Shown here: positions 27,049 to 35,059 of the stretch, piece by piece
Numbering within the stretch: the first letter of the stretch is position 1
Layout of the letters: the number at the start of each line of letters is the position of its first letter
Source of the DNA: Bryobacter sp.
GTDB taxonomy: Bacteria > Acidobacteriota > Terriglobia > Bryobacterales > Bryobacteraceae
NCBI GenBank assembly: GCA_022843625.1
Contig: JALHNH010000004.1
Location: 62,001 to 126,000, forward strand
Reading direction: 5' to 3'
DNA length: 64,000 nt
The notes under the pieces: generated by a model
Database searches by the model: none
The model's input: only the letters and a program-made list of their open reading frames with translations
What the model was told of the DNA's origin: nothing
Made by a program: the position numbers and the translations under genes

Positions 27049-29748
27049 TTAGTCTGCACGAAGTACTTGTTGTGGGTCTAGCGTTGCCGCGCGATAGGCA
27101 GGAATGCCAGCTGCGATCAGCGCTGCCACCAGAAGAATCGATGCTGCGGCGATCCAGATGACCGGATTGCCAGGCTCCACCTCGAAGAGATAGGCAGTCA
27201 TACCCTGGCGCAGACTGTAGCTCAGGATTGCCCCAAGGGCGATGCCAGGGATGGCCAGACTCATCGCAAATCGCAGGATCTGGATTTGGATGTTTTTGGC
27301 TGTTGCGCCCAGTGCCAAACGGATGCCGATCTCTTTGCGGCGGAGTTGCACCGTGTAGCCCAAGAGGCCCGCAATCCCGGTAGCCGAAATGGACAATGCA
27401 AATACGGCGAAGGCCGCAAGCAGAATCGCAAGAGTGCGATCTGTTGCTAGAAGCGAGTGGAGGATCTCTTCCGGGCTGCTGACCTTGAGGAAGGGCTTGC
27501 GGCCCGCTTCGCTGAGGATGCTCGCATTTACCAGTTCGCGAATCGGTGCGGCAGGCCCGGTGTGGTGGACAATCAGCGACATACCGCGGGCGGTTTGCGA
27601 GTCCCAATAGTTGGTGTAGATGATAGGCGGGGCAGCGTCGCGCACGTGAGTGTATTTGGTGTCGGCAGACACGCCGGTGATCACAAGCCAGTCGCCCCGG
27701 TCGAAACGCAATCGCTGATTGAGCGCAGCAACAGGCGTCTTGAAGTAGCGCCGGGCAAAGTTCTCGGTGACGATGGCCTGCTTTTGACCCTGCTTGCCAC
27801 GCGTTGGGAAATCCTGCCCGGCGATCAGCGGGACACCCATCGCAGCGAAATAGCCGTCGGTGATGTGGTGAACCGTGGTCATCGAATCATTGCCGCTGAG
27901 ATTGGGGTGGCTGGGCATCTCGATCGAGCTCATCTGAAGGCTGCCCGCCAGGGGGATGTTTACCGTCCACGCAGCAGCCTGGATGCCGGATTGCTGCCGC
28001 AGTTGGTCCAGAAGGTTGGCCTGGATCTGCGGGATCCGTTCTTTGGGAATCTGGGCGTTAATGAAGTCGGGGGAAAAGTAGAGAGTCTGGTTGCGGTTGA
28101 GGCCGGTCGGTGTTTCGAGCAACGAGCGGAGTGAGATCAGCATCAGCGAAGCTCCGCCCAGCAATGCCAGGGTGAGCGCAAATTGCACCACTACCAAGCC
28201 TGAGCGCAGACGCGTCTGCGTTCGGGGTGCCGTGCGTTGTTGTGACGCTTGCGCGATAGCCGAGTTCGCCGGGAGCCAGCCGGCGAGCCCCATAACGGTG
28301 GTGAGCAGAAGGGCGAGGAAGGCAAGAACCTTCCAGTTCAGATCTGTGTTGAGGATGATGGTAGTGTTGTCACGGGCCATGCTGACGAGCAGAGCGTGAG
28401 TAGCCCATTGCGCGAAGAGCAAACCGAGGCCGCCACCGGCGGTGGCCAAAAGCAATGTTTCGACCAGAAGCTGCACTCGCACTCGCGTCGCAGATGCGCC
28501 TAAAGCAAGTCGAATCGCAATTTCAGATTGCCGCGCAGTGGCGCGCGCCAGAAGAAGATTGGTCAGGTTGAGAATCGCGAGCAATAGGACAGACGCCGCT
28601 GCACCAAGCAGGAGCCAGAGCACCGGGCTGTAGCTGTTGACTATCGGTGAGAATCCAGAGCGGGCCGAGACCGGATCGAGCTGAATCGCCCGGTGGTGCC
28701 TGAGGCTGTCGCCTGAAAGCTTGGGGTCTCTGACGTGATCGAGCAGCGCCGGCGAGAGTTGGTGCAGCGTGCTGCGTACCTGTTCGAGATTCACACCGGG
28801 GCGGAGGCGTGCAAAGGGCTGAATGGTCCATTGTGCCGGGTTGGTGCGCCAATTCCAATCCGGAAACATGGTTTCAAAACTCGAAACAGGGAGCCAGATC
28901 TCTCTTCGGCTTCCGGGATGGATGCCCTCAAAGTCTTCCGGGGTGACGCCGAGGATGTGAAAGGGCAGGCGTTCGATGGTGATACGTGCGCCGATGGCTT
29001 CTGGCCGCCGGTTGAAGATACTGGTCCAGATTCGGTGGCTGATGACTACGCCCCAACCTTCGGAGGGGCCTCCCTCGATGTCGTCGGCAGGACTCAGGAA
29101 TCTTCCTGCGGCGGGCTGTATGCCGAGCACCGGGAAGTAGCTGCCCGTAACGACGGAAGATTGCAGTCGATGGGGATTATTGTCGATCTCGACGGCAAAT
29201 GCACCTTGCCCCGAGACGCCCGCGATGCCTGAGAAGACGTCTTGTCTTTTGGCAAGTTCTTCGTAGAGCGGGTATGGGATCTGGAGACGCTCGACTGGCT
29301 TTACAGCTTTGCCGTACTGCCAGGCGCGTTCGCCGGGCGGGAGATTGGTGGCGCGGATGCGAACGAGTTGAGCGGGCTTTTCAACAGGCAGGGGATGCCA
29401 GAGAAGACTATCGAGGAGTTGAAAAACTGCGGTGTTAGCACCTATGCCAAGCATGAGTGTAATCACGATGACGCAGGTAAAGGCTTTGTCTTTGCGCAGG
29501 ATGCGCAGGCCAAAGGTGATGTCCTGGAAGATGGCTTCAAGCGCAGGGAAGGTCCAGTTGCGTCGGGTGGATTCCTGCCAGTTGGTTGTGTTGCCGAGGG
29601 AGAGACGTGCCTGGCGGGCAGCTTCGACCGGGGGCAGGCCCTGGCGCTCGAAGTGGAGTTGTTTGAGCGCCAGATGGGATTCCATCTCGTCGTTGAGATC
29701 CTGATCCAGTTGGCTGCGATGGAAGAGTCTACGTAAACGTTCGAGCAT
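27049..29748 (-). CDS. ADOP-type FtsX/MacB-like permease
   Basis: An 899-residue member of the acidobacterial duplicated orphan permease family. A cytoplasmic N-terminal helical region (RRLFHRSQLDQDLNDEMESHL, residues 5-45) is diagnostic. TM1 follows (TCVIVITLMLGIGANTAVF), then a MacB-like periplasmic domain, three helices around residues 375-490, a second periplasmic domain and a last FtsX block (RRKEIGIRLALGA) ending LDPQQVLRAD. ADOP proteins lack a dedicated ATPase gene and their substrate is unknown. The PadR gene lies 3 bases upstream on the same strand, the usual pairing. Confidence 0.92.
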   Translation of the reverse strand: MLERLRRLFHRSQLDQDLNDEMESHLALKQLHFERQGLPPVEAARQARLSLGNTTNWQESTRRNWTFPALEAIFQDITFGLRILRKDKAFTCVIVITLMLGIGANTAVFQLLDSLLWHPLPVEKPAQLVRIRATNLPPGERAWQYGKAVKPVERLQIPYPLYEELAKRQDVFSGIAGVSGQGAFAVEIDNNPHRLQSSVVTGSYFPVLGIQPAAGRFLSPADDIEGGPSEGWGVVISHRIWTSIFNRRPEAIGARITIERLPFHILGVTPEDFEGIHPGSRREIWLPVSSFETMFPDWNWRTNPAQWTIQPFARLRPGVNLEQVRSTLHQLSPALLDHVRDPKLSGDSLRHHRAIQLDPVSARSGFSPIVNSYSPVLWLLLGAAASVLLLAILNLTNLLLARATARQSEIAIRLALGASATRVRVQLLVETLLLATAGGGLGLLFAQWATHALLVSMARDNTTIILNTDLNWKVLAFLALLLTTVMGLAGWLPANSAIAQASQQRTAPRTQTRLRSGLVVVQFALTLALLGGASLMLISLRSLLETPTGLNRNQTLYFSPDFINAQIPKERIPQIQANLLDQLRQQSGIQAAAWTVNIPLAGSLQMSSIEMPSHPNLSGNDSMTTVHHITDGYFAAMGVPLIAGQDFPTRGKQGQKQAIVTENFARRYFKTPVAALNQRLRFDRGDWLVITGVSADTKYTHVRDAAPPIIYTNYWDSQTARGMSLIVHHTGPAAPIRELVNASILSEAGRKPFLKVSSPEEILHSLLATDRTLAILLAAFAVFALSISATGIAGLLGYTVQLRRKEIGIRLALGATAKNIQIQILRFAMSLAIPGIALGAILSYSLRQGMTAYLFEVEPGNPVIWIAAASILLVAALIAAGIPAYRAATLDPQQVLRAD

Positions 29749-29751
29749 CGG

Positions 29752-30090
29752 TCAAGCTCCAGAGGCCCGGAGGATGCGGCGCATTCCGGTTGATATGCGA
29801 TCCCAATTGGCTTTCTCGGCAGCAAGGCGGGATTGGCCTGCTTTGGTGAGAATGTAGAATTTTGCGCGTCGGTTGGCTTCCGACAAGCCCCAGTCAGCGC
29901 TGAGCAGACCTTTAACTTCAAGCCGGTGTAGCGCCGGGTAGAGAGCACCTTCTTCTACACGAAAGAGCTCACCCGATTGAGACCAGATGGCTTCCATGAT
30001 CGTGTAGCCGTGGGCGGGGCCTGCATGGAGGGTCGAGAGAATGAGCAGGTCGAGGGTGCCGGGCAGGAGTTCGTTTCGACTGGCTTCCAT
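29752..30090 (-). CDS. PadR-family transcriptional regulator
   Basis: A 112-residue winged-helix regulator: LLPGTLDLLILSTLHAGPAHGYTIMEAI, then RVEEGALYPALHRLEVKGLLSADWG and KFYILTKAGQSRL, the classic PadR core, with a short C-terminal dimerisation helix. It is the first gene of the pair with the ADOP permease and probably controls it, as is usual for this gene arrangement. A perfect 8-1-8 dyad covers its start codon, a likely autoregulatory operator. Ligand unknown. Confidence 0.92.
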   Translation of the reverse strand: MEASRNELLPGTLDLLILSTLHAGPAHGYTIMEAIWSQSGELFRVEEGALYPALHRLEVKGLLSADWGLSEANRRAKFYILTKAGQSRLAAEKANWDRISTGMRRILRASGA

Positions 30091-30103
30091 AAGAGTCTTA
30101 TGG
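30087..30103. promoter_or_regulatory. palindrome over the PadR start codon (probable operator)
   Basis: CCATAAGA-G-TCTTATGG, a perfect 8-1-8 dyad; flanking CTT/AAG bases nearly extend it. It includes the PadR ATG (30088-30090, minus strand) and lies in the 85-bp gap shared with the divergent peroxiredoxin gene, so it may influence both. Confidence 0.55.
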
Positions 30104-30127
30104 GAAGAATAGAGCGGTTTGCGAAAG

Positions 30128-30154
30128 TTGTCAAGGGGTTGCTGGGAGTATGAT
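30128..30154 (+). promoter_or_regulatory. possible promoter of the peroxiredoxin gene
   Basis: TTGTCA at 30128-30133 and TATGAT at 30149-30154, separated by 15 bases, which is slightly short. The predicted transcript would begin about 15 bases before the peroxiredoxin ATG at 30176. Confidence 0.35.
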
Positions 30155-30175
30155 GTAGAGAAAGCGAGAGATCAA

Positions 30176-30835
30176 ATGTCATTACGCATCAACAGTGAAG
30201 CGCCGAATTTTGTGGCTCAGACGACGAAGGGTGAAATTGATTTTCACCAGTTTATTGGAGATGGATGGGCCATCCTGTTTTCGCATCCCAAGGACTTTAC
30301 ACCCGTCTGCACCACAGAACTGGGCTACATGGCCAAGCTTGAGCCGGAATTCACCAAGCGCAACTGCAAGCTGATCGGGCTGAGCGTAGACCCCGTCACA
30401 CGGCACGGCGAGTGGGCCATGGACATCGAAGAGACCCAGGGCTACAAAGTGAATTACCCGATGATCGGCGACCCCGAACTGAAGGTGGCCAAGCTCTACA
30501 ACATGCTGCCGGAAGATGCCGGTGAGACATCTGAAGGCCGGACAGCGGCCAACAACGCCACCGTGCGCACCGTGTTCGTTGTGGGTCCCGACAAGAAGAT
30601 CAAGCTGATGTTGGTTTACCCGATGACGACAGGGCGGAACTTTGACGAAATCCTGCGTGTTCTCGATTCAATGCAGTTAACCGCAACCCATAAGGTGGCA
30701 ACGCCGGTGAACTGGAAGAATGGCGACGATGTCATCATCGTTCCCTCAGTATCGGATGAAGAGGCGAAGGCTACCTACCCTGAGGGATTCAAGACCTTGA
30801 AACCTTATCTACGCGTCGTAGCGCAGCCCAAGTAG
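30176..30835 (+). CDS. 1-Cys (Prx6-type) peroxiredoxin
   Basis: A 219-residue peroxiredoxin that reduces peroxides in the cytoplasm. The peroxidatic site is HPKDFTPVCTTE with Cys45 (PVCT in place of TxxC family variants of the 2-Cys type), and no resolving Cys motif near the C-terminus is seen. The long C-terminal part (TPVNWKNGDDVIIVPSVSDEEA and YLRVV) is characteristic of the Prx6 group. The start MSLRIN at 30176 agrees with the family; a longer frame begins at 30119. The persulfide dioxygenase-like gene follows 5 bases later, so the two are likely one transcript. Confidence 0.9.
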   Translation: MSLRINSEAPNFVAQTTKGEIDFHQFIGDGWAILFSHPKDFTPVCTTELGYMAKLEPEFTKRNCKLIGLSVDPVTRHGEWAMDIEETQGYKVNYPMIGDPELKVAKLYNMLPEDAGETSEGRTAANNATVRTVFVVGPDKKIKLMLVYPMTTGRNFDEILRVLDSMQLTATHKVATPVNWKNGDDVIIVPSVSDEEAKATYPEGFKTLKPYLRVVAQPK

Positions 30836-30840
30836 GCATT

Positions 30841-32211
30841 GTGTCTGGAGTAAAGATCGAACGATATTATCTCGGTTGCCTGGCCCATGCCTCTTATATG
30901 GTAGGGTCAGGCGGTGTGGCCGCCGTGATCGACCCGCAGCGCGATGTGGATCTCTATATCGATGCAGCCGCAAAGCTGGGCTGGAAGATTGAGTATGTGA
31001 TCGAGTCGCATCTACATGCCGACTTTGTGTCTGGCCACCGCGAACTGGCCGCGCGGACAGGGGCGAAGATCTATATCGGTGCGCAGGCTGATGTTCTCTT
31101 TGACCACGTGGCGGTGAAGGATGGAGACGCGATCCGGTTTGGAGATTGCGAAATGACCTTTCTCGAAACCCCAGGGCATACGCTTGAGAGCGTTTGCGTA
31201 TTGACGAAGGATTTGAGTGAGCCTTCGAAAGCATGGGTGCTGTTTACCGGGGATACTCTGTTTGCCGGAGATGTAGGACGGCCGGATTTGTCTCCCAATC
31301 ACACGCCGCAGCAGCTTGCCGGGATTCTCTATGAGAGCTTGCACTCGAAGGTGATGCCGTTGCCGGATGCGACAGAGATCTACCCTGCGCACGGGGCCGG
31401 GTCTTTGTGCGGGCGCCAGTTGAGTTCTGAGAGTTCTTCCACGATCGGGCGCCAGAAGCAGACGAACTATGCGCTGCTGGCCAGGAGCAAGGAAGAGTTT
31501 GTGGCACTGCTAACAGACCAGATGCCGGCACGGCCAGACTACTTTGCGCGTGATGTGGATATGAACCGGCGTGGCGCTGTGGCTTTGTCGGAATTGCCTG
31601 TTCTGCAGGCTTACCGCGCGGAGCAAGTGATTGAGCTGCAGTCCAAAGGTGCTCTGGTGGTCGACACCCGGCCCTCCATGGAATTTGCCGTGGCGCATGT
31701 GCCGGGGTCTGTCCATATTGCCCTTACAGGCCAATATGCTTCCTGGGCGGCGCGGATTCTCGGCCTCGACCGGAAGCTGATTTTGCTGGCTGAAGATGAA
31801 GAGCATGTAAGGGAATCACAGCTGCGGCTGGCGCGGGTGGGTGTCGAGAACGTGGCCGGGTATTTGAAGGATGGAGTGATCGGCTGGATTCACGATGGCA
31901 ACGAGCTCAAGTACATTCCGCAGTTGAGTGCGCAGGAGTTTCAGGAGTTGCGGGCGAAGGAACCGGTGCGCGTGCTGGATGTACGCGAAGCCGGTGAGCG
32001 CGAGGCTGGCTCGATTGAAGGCTCGCAATGGATCCCGCTCGGAGAGCTGGAGGCGCGAATGGGTGAGATCTCGAAGGATGGCTTGCTGGTGGTGCACTGC
32101 AAGGGTGGCTACCGGAGCTCGATTGCCACAAGTCTCTTGAGGCGGGGCGGGTTTGAGGATATTGCGAATCTGATTGGCGGCTATGATGCGTGGAAGATCG
32201 CATATGATTAG
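30841..32211 (+). CDS. persulfide dioxygenase-like MBL hydrolase fused to two rhodanese domains
   Basis: A 456-residue protein with GTG start 5 bases after the peroxiredoxin. Residues 1-245 form an ETHE1/Blh-like metallo-beta-lactamase domain: ESHLHADFVSGH, the ligand regions ETPGHTLESV and FTGDTLFAGDVGRPD, and YPAHGAGSLCG. Two rhodanese modules follow. The first (about 265-360, VVDTRPSMEFAVAHVPGSV) has no cysteine where the active loop should be (LLAEDEEHV). The second (about 365-456) has the active-site Cys in VVHCKGGYRSS. By family it oxidises glutathione- or bacillithiol-type persulfides to sulfite, with sulfur transfer by rhodanese 2. Confidence 0.88.
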   Translation: MSGVKIERYYLGCLAHASYMVGSGGVAAVIDPQRDVDLYIDAAAKLGWKIEYVIESHLHADFVSGHRELAARTGAKIYIGAQADVLFDHVAVKDGDAIRFGDCEMTFLETPGHTLESVCVLTKDLSEPSKAWVLFTGDTLFAGDVGRPDLSPNHTPQQLAGILYESLHSKVMPLPDATEIYPAHGAGSLCGRQLSSESSSTIGRQKQTNYALLARSKEEFVALLTDQMPARPDYFARDVDMNRRGAVALSELPVLQAYRAEQVIELQSKGALVVDTRPSMEFAVAHVPGSVHIALTGQYASWAARILGLDRKLILLAEDEEHVRESQLRLARVGVENVAGYLKDGVIGWIHDGNELKYIPQLSAQEFQELRAKEPVRVLDVREAGEREAGSIEGSQWIPLGELEARMGEISKDGLLVVHCKGGYRSSIATSLLRRGGFEDIANLIGGYDAWKIAYD

Positions 32212-32285
32212 GCCGTGAAAACGACTTTTGGCGTCAATCTCGTTGATCAGGGCCAAGCTCCCTGGGCAGAACGGCTGTTGCGTCG

Positions 32286-32792
32286 TTGATCGCTACGCTC
32301 CATCAGCACCTGATAGTAGCGGCCATTTGCGGGGCGCTTTGGAGCTACCATGCAACGCGGTTTTTTCTTGAGATACCGAAGCCATTGCTTGCTGCGATAT
32401 TGTTGGCAGCGATGCTGGTGGCCCTGCCGGGCTTTGTAGCGCAGATGAATTGGGCGCGGCGGCTGATGCTGGCCGTGACGCTGGTATGGGGGTCGACGGG
32501 AGCTTATGTCGCGTGGCTGAGCCCGGGGCTGGGGACAATTTTGAGTGCAGTAGCTGCCTTGTTTGTCGTCATGTGGATGATACTGCCGGCGGGGCGCGGC
32601 GTCTTTGTGCAGAAGGAGCGAAATTGGGGTTTTCCTCGCGCTTTAGTAGGAATCTTCCTGCTAACCGGAAAGATTGCGGCCTGGTGGAAGACAGGCGAGA
32701 CTGAATCTGTGCCAATCCTGTTTGGAAACGTCGTAACCATCTGCTTCGCCTACTGGATGATCTGGAGTGGGGTACGCCGGGATTGGAGATAA
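32286..32792 (+). CDS. small polytopic membrane protein
   Basis: A 168-residue protein with about four to five hydrophobic segments (LIVAAICGALWSY, LAAILLAAMLVALPGFVA, LMLAVTLVWGSTGAYVAWL, SAVAALFVVMWMIL, VVTICFAYWMIW). No known family is recognised. The TTG start at 32286 is the longest option and is uncertain. Its end overlaps the prepilin-peptidase gene by 10 bases, so the two are probably co-expressed. Confidence 0.55.
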   Translation: MIATLHQHLIVAAICGALWSYHATRFFLEIPKPLLAAILLAAMLVALPGFVAQMNWARRLMLAVTLVWGSTGAYVAWLSPGLGTILSAVAALFVVMWMILPAGRGVFVQKERNWGFPRALVGIFLLTGKIAAWWKTGETESVPILFGNVVTICFAYWMIWSGVRRDWR

Positions 32793-33295
32793 CGGGATTA
32801 CGGTTGGGCGCGATTTTGTTGCTCTCCTTTGGGGCTGGGCTATGGGATTGGCGCGAGCGGCGAATCCCGAATTGGCTTTGCCTTGGCGGGGCGATAGCCG
32901 GATTTCTGCTGAATGATATTTGGTTCGCCGCGGCAGGATTCAGCTTGGCGCTTGCGATTCATTTGCCTTTGTACGCGCTGCGGGCGACCGGTGGGGGCGA
33001 TGTAAAGCTGATGGCGGCGCTCGGGGCGCTAATGGGTGTCGAGCAGTGGCTTCGCTTGTTCCTGATCAGTGCAATTTTGGGAGGTGTCGTGGCACTGGGC
33101 CTGGTGTTGATGCGTGGCGCACTCGGTGAAACCCTGCAGCGCACATGGTTTGTGGTTAAAAGCCTGGGGCGTGGCGTGGCTCCGTATAAGGGCAGGCCGG
33201 AACTGGACCTAAGTACCGGATTAGGACGGACCTTGCCGCGCGGAGTGGTGGTAGCGTTTGCTGTTGTGGTTTGGATTCTGGTCAGGCGCGCTTGA
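32783..33295 (+). CDS. A24-type prepilin peptidase (CpaA/TadV-like)
   Basis: A 170-residue membrane aspartic peptidase. The two catalytic Asp are visible: the first in LWDWRERRIPNW (D-x6-P-N form of short A24 enzymes) and the second in TGGGDVKLMAALGA, the GxGD motif. Five or so helices surround them. Lacking the N-methylation domain of PilD, it is of the CpaA/TadV kind that processes Flp-type prepilins; no pilin or tad gene is seen in the window. TTG start overlapping the preceding gene by 10 bases is the longest option. Confidence 0.82.
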   Translation: MEITGLRLGAILLLSFGAGLWDWRERRIPNWLCLGGAIAGFLLNDIWFAAAGFSLALAIHLPLYALRATGGGDVKLMAALGALMGVEQWLRLFLISAILGGVVALGLVLMRGALGETLQRTWFVVKSLGRGVAPYKGRPELDLSTGLGRTLPRGVVVAFAVVVWILVRRA

Positions 33296-33501
33296 AGGCA
33301 AACTTGGTTTCATCGTCAGCTGGAAAGGACTTGATAGGGTGAGTGCACCGGGGCGTTATCGAATGCAAGCGCCTATTTATTTACTTTTCGCGCCAGCTCG
33401 TCGAAGAAATTCAATAGAAAAATCAGGTGCGTGGGTGGCTTGTCTGGGCTTGCTTCGCTTTCGAGGAAGGCGGCAAGACGCTGGTCAGCGTTGAAGAGAA
33501 G

Positions 33502-33708
33502 ATGATCCGGGATACGACAATCTCCTTGCCGCGGCCATTGGACAAAAAGCTCAAGAGAATTGCAGATGATCGGGATTCGTCGATGAATATTCTGTTGAAT
33601 ACTGGACTGGCGCATTGGCTATCGAAAAGGGTGCGATTACGCTTCGGTGAGTCTGAGCGAAGTTTGGGGTGCCATGCGGTTTATCACTTAAGGCGAGAAC
33701 TGCCTTAA
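33502..33708 (+). CDS. ribbon-helix-helix (CopG-like) protein
   Basis: A 68-residue protein with the RHH pattern IRDTTISLPRPLDKKLKRIADDRDSSMNILLNTGLAHWL: a beta strand TTISLP, then two helices. The ATG at 33502 follows GAAGAGAAG; a longer frame starts at 33427. The tail after residue 45 is basic and unrecognised. RHH proteins are regulators or antitoxins; no toxin gene is adjacent. It opens the accessory region between the prepilin peptidase and the IS91 element. An 80-residue frame on the other strand cannot be fully excluded. Confidence 0.5.
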   Translation: MIRDTTISLPRPLDKKLKRIADDRDSSMNILLNTGLAHWLSKRVRLRFGESERSLGCHAVYHLRRELP

Positions 33709-33873
33709 GTCACATTTCGTAATCGCTGTCCTCCGGGCTTAACTTCCGTATAGGCGACGATGCGGGACAAAACTTTCAACTTCCCAGAACGGGACTTCGA
33801 ACCAATTTCCGAATCGCGCGTCAGAACTAAGCCGCTGGCGCGGCGGACGCTGGTGCGTGGGTGTTCGAACTGT

Positions 33874-34122
33874 TCATTCTGGTAACCTCGACGGATCTCC
33901 CAATCTCTGACGATCCCGGCGCTCCGGTGAGCTGAATCCGATGGTTTGGAAGAAGGTCCTGGCTTCATGGAGGCTGACTCGATTGGCGCCGCCGCGCAGT
34001 TTGGGGTCGGCGAACTGAACGGGGTCATCTTCCCACCAACAGACTTCGCAGATTAGCCACGTGCCTGGCGGCTGTTCGTCGAAGGTGAAGTTGCCGCAGC
34101 AGGGGCAAGGATAGCGGTCCAC
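33874..34122 (-). CDS. CPCC-family cysteine-rich protein, altered C-terminus
   Basis: An 82-residue protein with the CPCC-family start YPCPCCGNFTFDEQPPGTWLICEVCWWEDDP, followed by FADPKLRGGANRVSLHEARTFF. The two CxxC pairs suggest a small zinc or iron knuckle. Family members usually end with a segment of the type FxxVRxP; here the last 25 residues (from IGFSSPERRD) diverge, which could reflect a frameshift. The GTG start has no clear ribosome-binding site. It lies directly upstream of the IS91-type element, in the opposite direction. Function of the family is unknown. Confidence 0.6.
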   Translation of the reverse strand: MDRYPCPCCGNFTFDEQPPGTWLICEVCWWEDDPVQFADPKLRGGANRVSLHEARTFFQTIGFSSPERRDRQRLGDPSRLPE

Positions 34123-34156
34123 ACCGTTTATTGTCGGTCATAGAAAGGAGTTTTCT

Positions 34157-35059
34157 GTGACCCCACTTCGTGAACGGATGCTGGAGGAACTCCGGCGCCG
34201 AAACTATAGTCCTGACACCAGCCGCGGCTACATCCATGCCGTCGCTCAATTCGCTGAGTATTTCCATAAGTCGCCCGAGGTGCTGGGCGTTGAGGAGATT
34301 GGGCAGTTCCAGTTGTATTTGCTCGAAGAGAAGAAGCTCGCGATCGGCACCATCGCCCTGCGGATGGGCGCTCTGCGCTTCTTGTATAAGCGCGTTCTCA
34401 AACGGCGCGACCTGGATTTCGAGAATTTGCCGCTGCTCAAAACACCAAAGAAACTGCCTGTGGTACTAAGCCCGGAGGAGGTGACCCGGCTCATTGAAGC
34501 CGCACCCAACCTGCTGTACCGGACAATGCTCATACTGCTTTACGCCACTGGATTGCGGCGCACCGAAGCGTCAAGACTGAAGTTATCCGATATCGACAGT
34601 TCTCTCATGCTGATCCATGTCCGTCAGGGCAAGGGGGCGCGCGACAGGGAACTGCCGCTCACTCAGAAACTCCTCGATACTTTGCGCCATTACTGGCGCT
34701 GCTGCAAAATCAAGCCACGTGTCTATCTGTTCCCCAGCCACTGGGAAGACAGCGCCGAAGAAAAGCCCATTTCAGACAAGACCATCTGGAATGCATGTCA
34801 CGAGTCGGCGCTTCGCGCCGGCATCCACAAGCGCCTCGGTCCACACACCTTGCGGCACTGCTTCGCCACGCACATGCTCGAAGCCGGTGCTGACCTGCGC
34901 ACAATCCAACTTTTACTCGGGCATCAGCGCCTGAAAGAGACTGCGATTTACCTTCACCTGTCGCGACGCCACTTACAGGCAGCGGTCAATCCGCTCGACC
35001 AGATCATGGTCTCCGCCCATCCGGCGAGCGCCAAACGAGCGGAGACTGCCGCACCGTGA
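34157..35059 (+). CDS. tyrosine recombinase of the IS91-family element
   Basis: A 300-residue XerC/D-like integrase. A SAM-like N-terminal domain (SPDTSRGYIHAVAQFAEYF) is followed by the catalytic domain with Arg in ATGLRRTEASRL, Lys in RQGKGARDREL, the HxLR motif in LGPHTLRHCFATHML, His in LLLGHQRLKETAIY and Tyr in ETAIYLHL. GTG start at 34157 follows AAAGGAG. It overlaps the transposase start by 4 bases. In such elements the recombinase accompanies the HUH transposase; its exact part in transposition is not established. Confidence 0.9.
   Translation: MTPLRERMLEELRRRNYSPDTSRGYIHAVAQFAEYFHKSPEVLGVEEIGQFQLYLLEEKKLAIGTIALRMGALRFLYKRVLKRRDLDFENLPLLKTPKKLPVVLSPEEVTRLIEAAPNLLYRTMLILLYATGLRRTEASRLKLSDIDSSLMLIHVRQGKGARDRELPLTQKLLDTLRHYWRCCKIKPRVYLFPSHWEDSAEEKPISDKTIWNACHESALRAGIHKRLGPHTLRHCFATHMLEAGADLRTIQLLLGHQRLKETAIYLHLSRRHLQAAVNPLDQIMVSAHPASAKRAETAAP

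Noticed and set aside
32215-32289. 24-codon GTG frame between the rhodanese fusion and the membrane protein, overlapping the next TTG by TTGA
   Set aside because: Too short to judge, no ribosome-binding site or recognisable motif; it may only be a leader for translational coupling.
33373-33615. 80-residue minus-strand frame overlapping the RHH gene
   Set aside because: Looks fairly natural (ADQRLAAFLESEAS) but lacks a ribosome-binding site and family match; the RHH frame is preferred, with moderate certainty.
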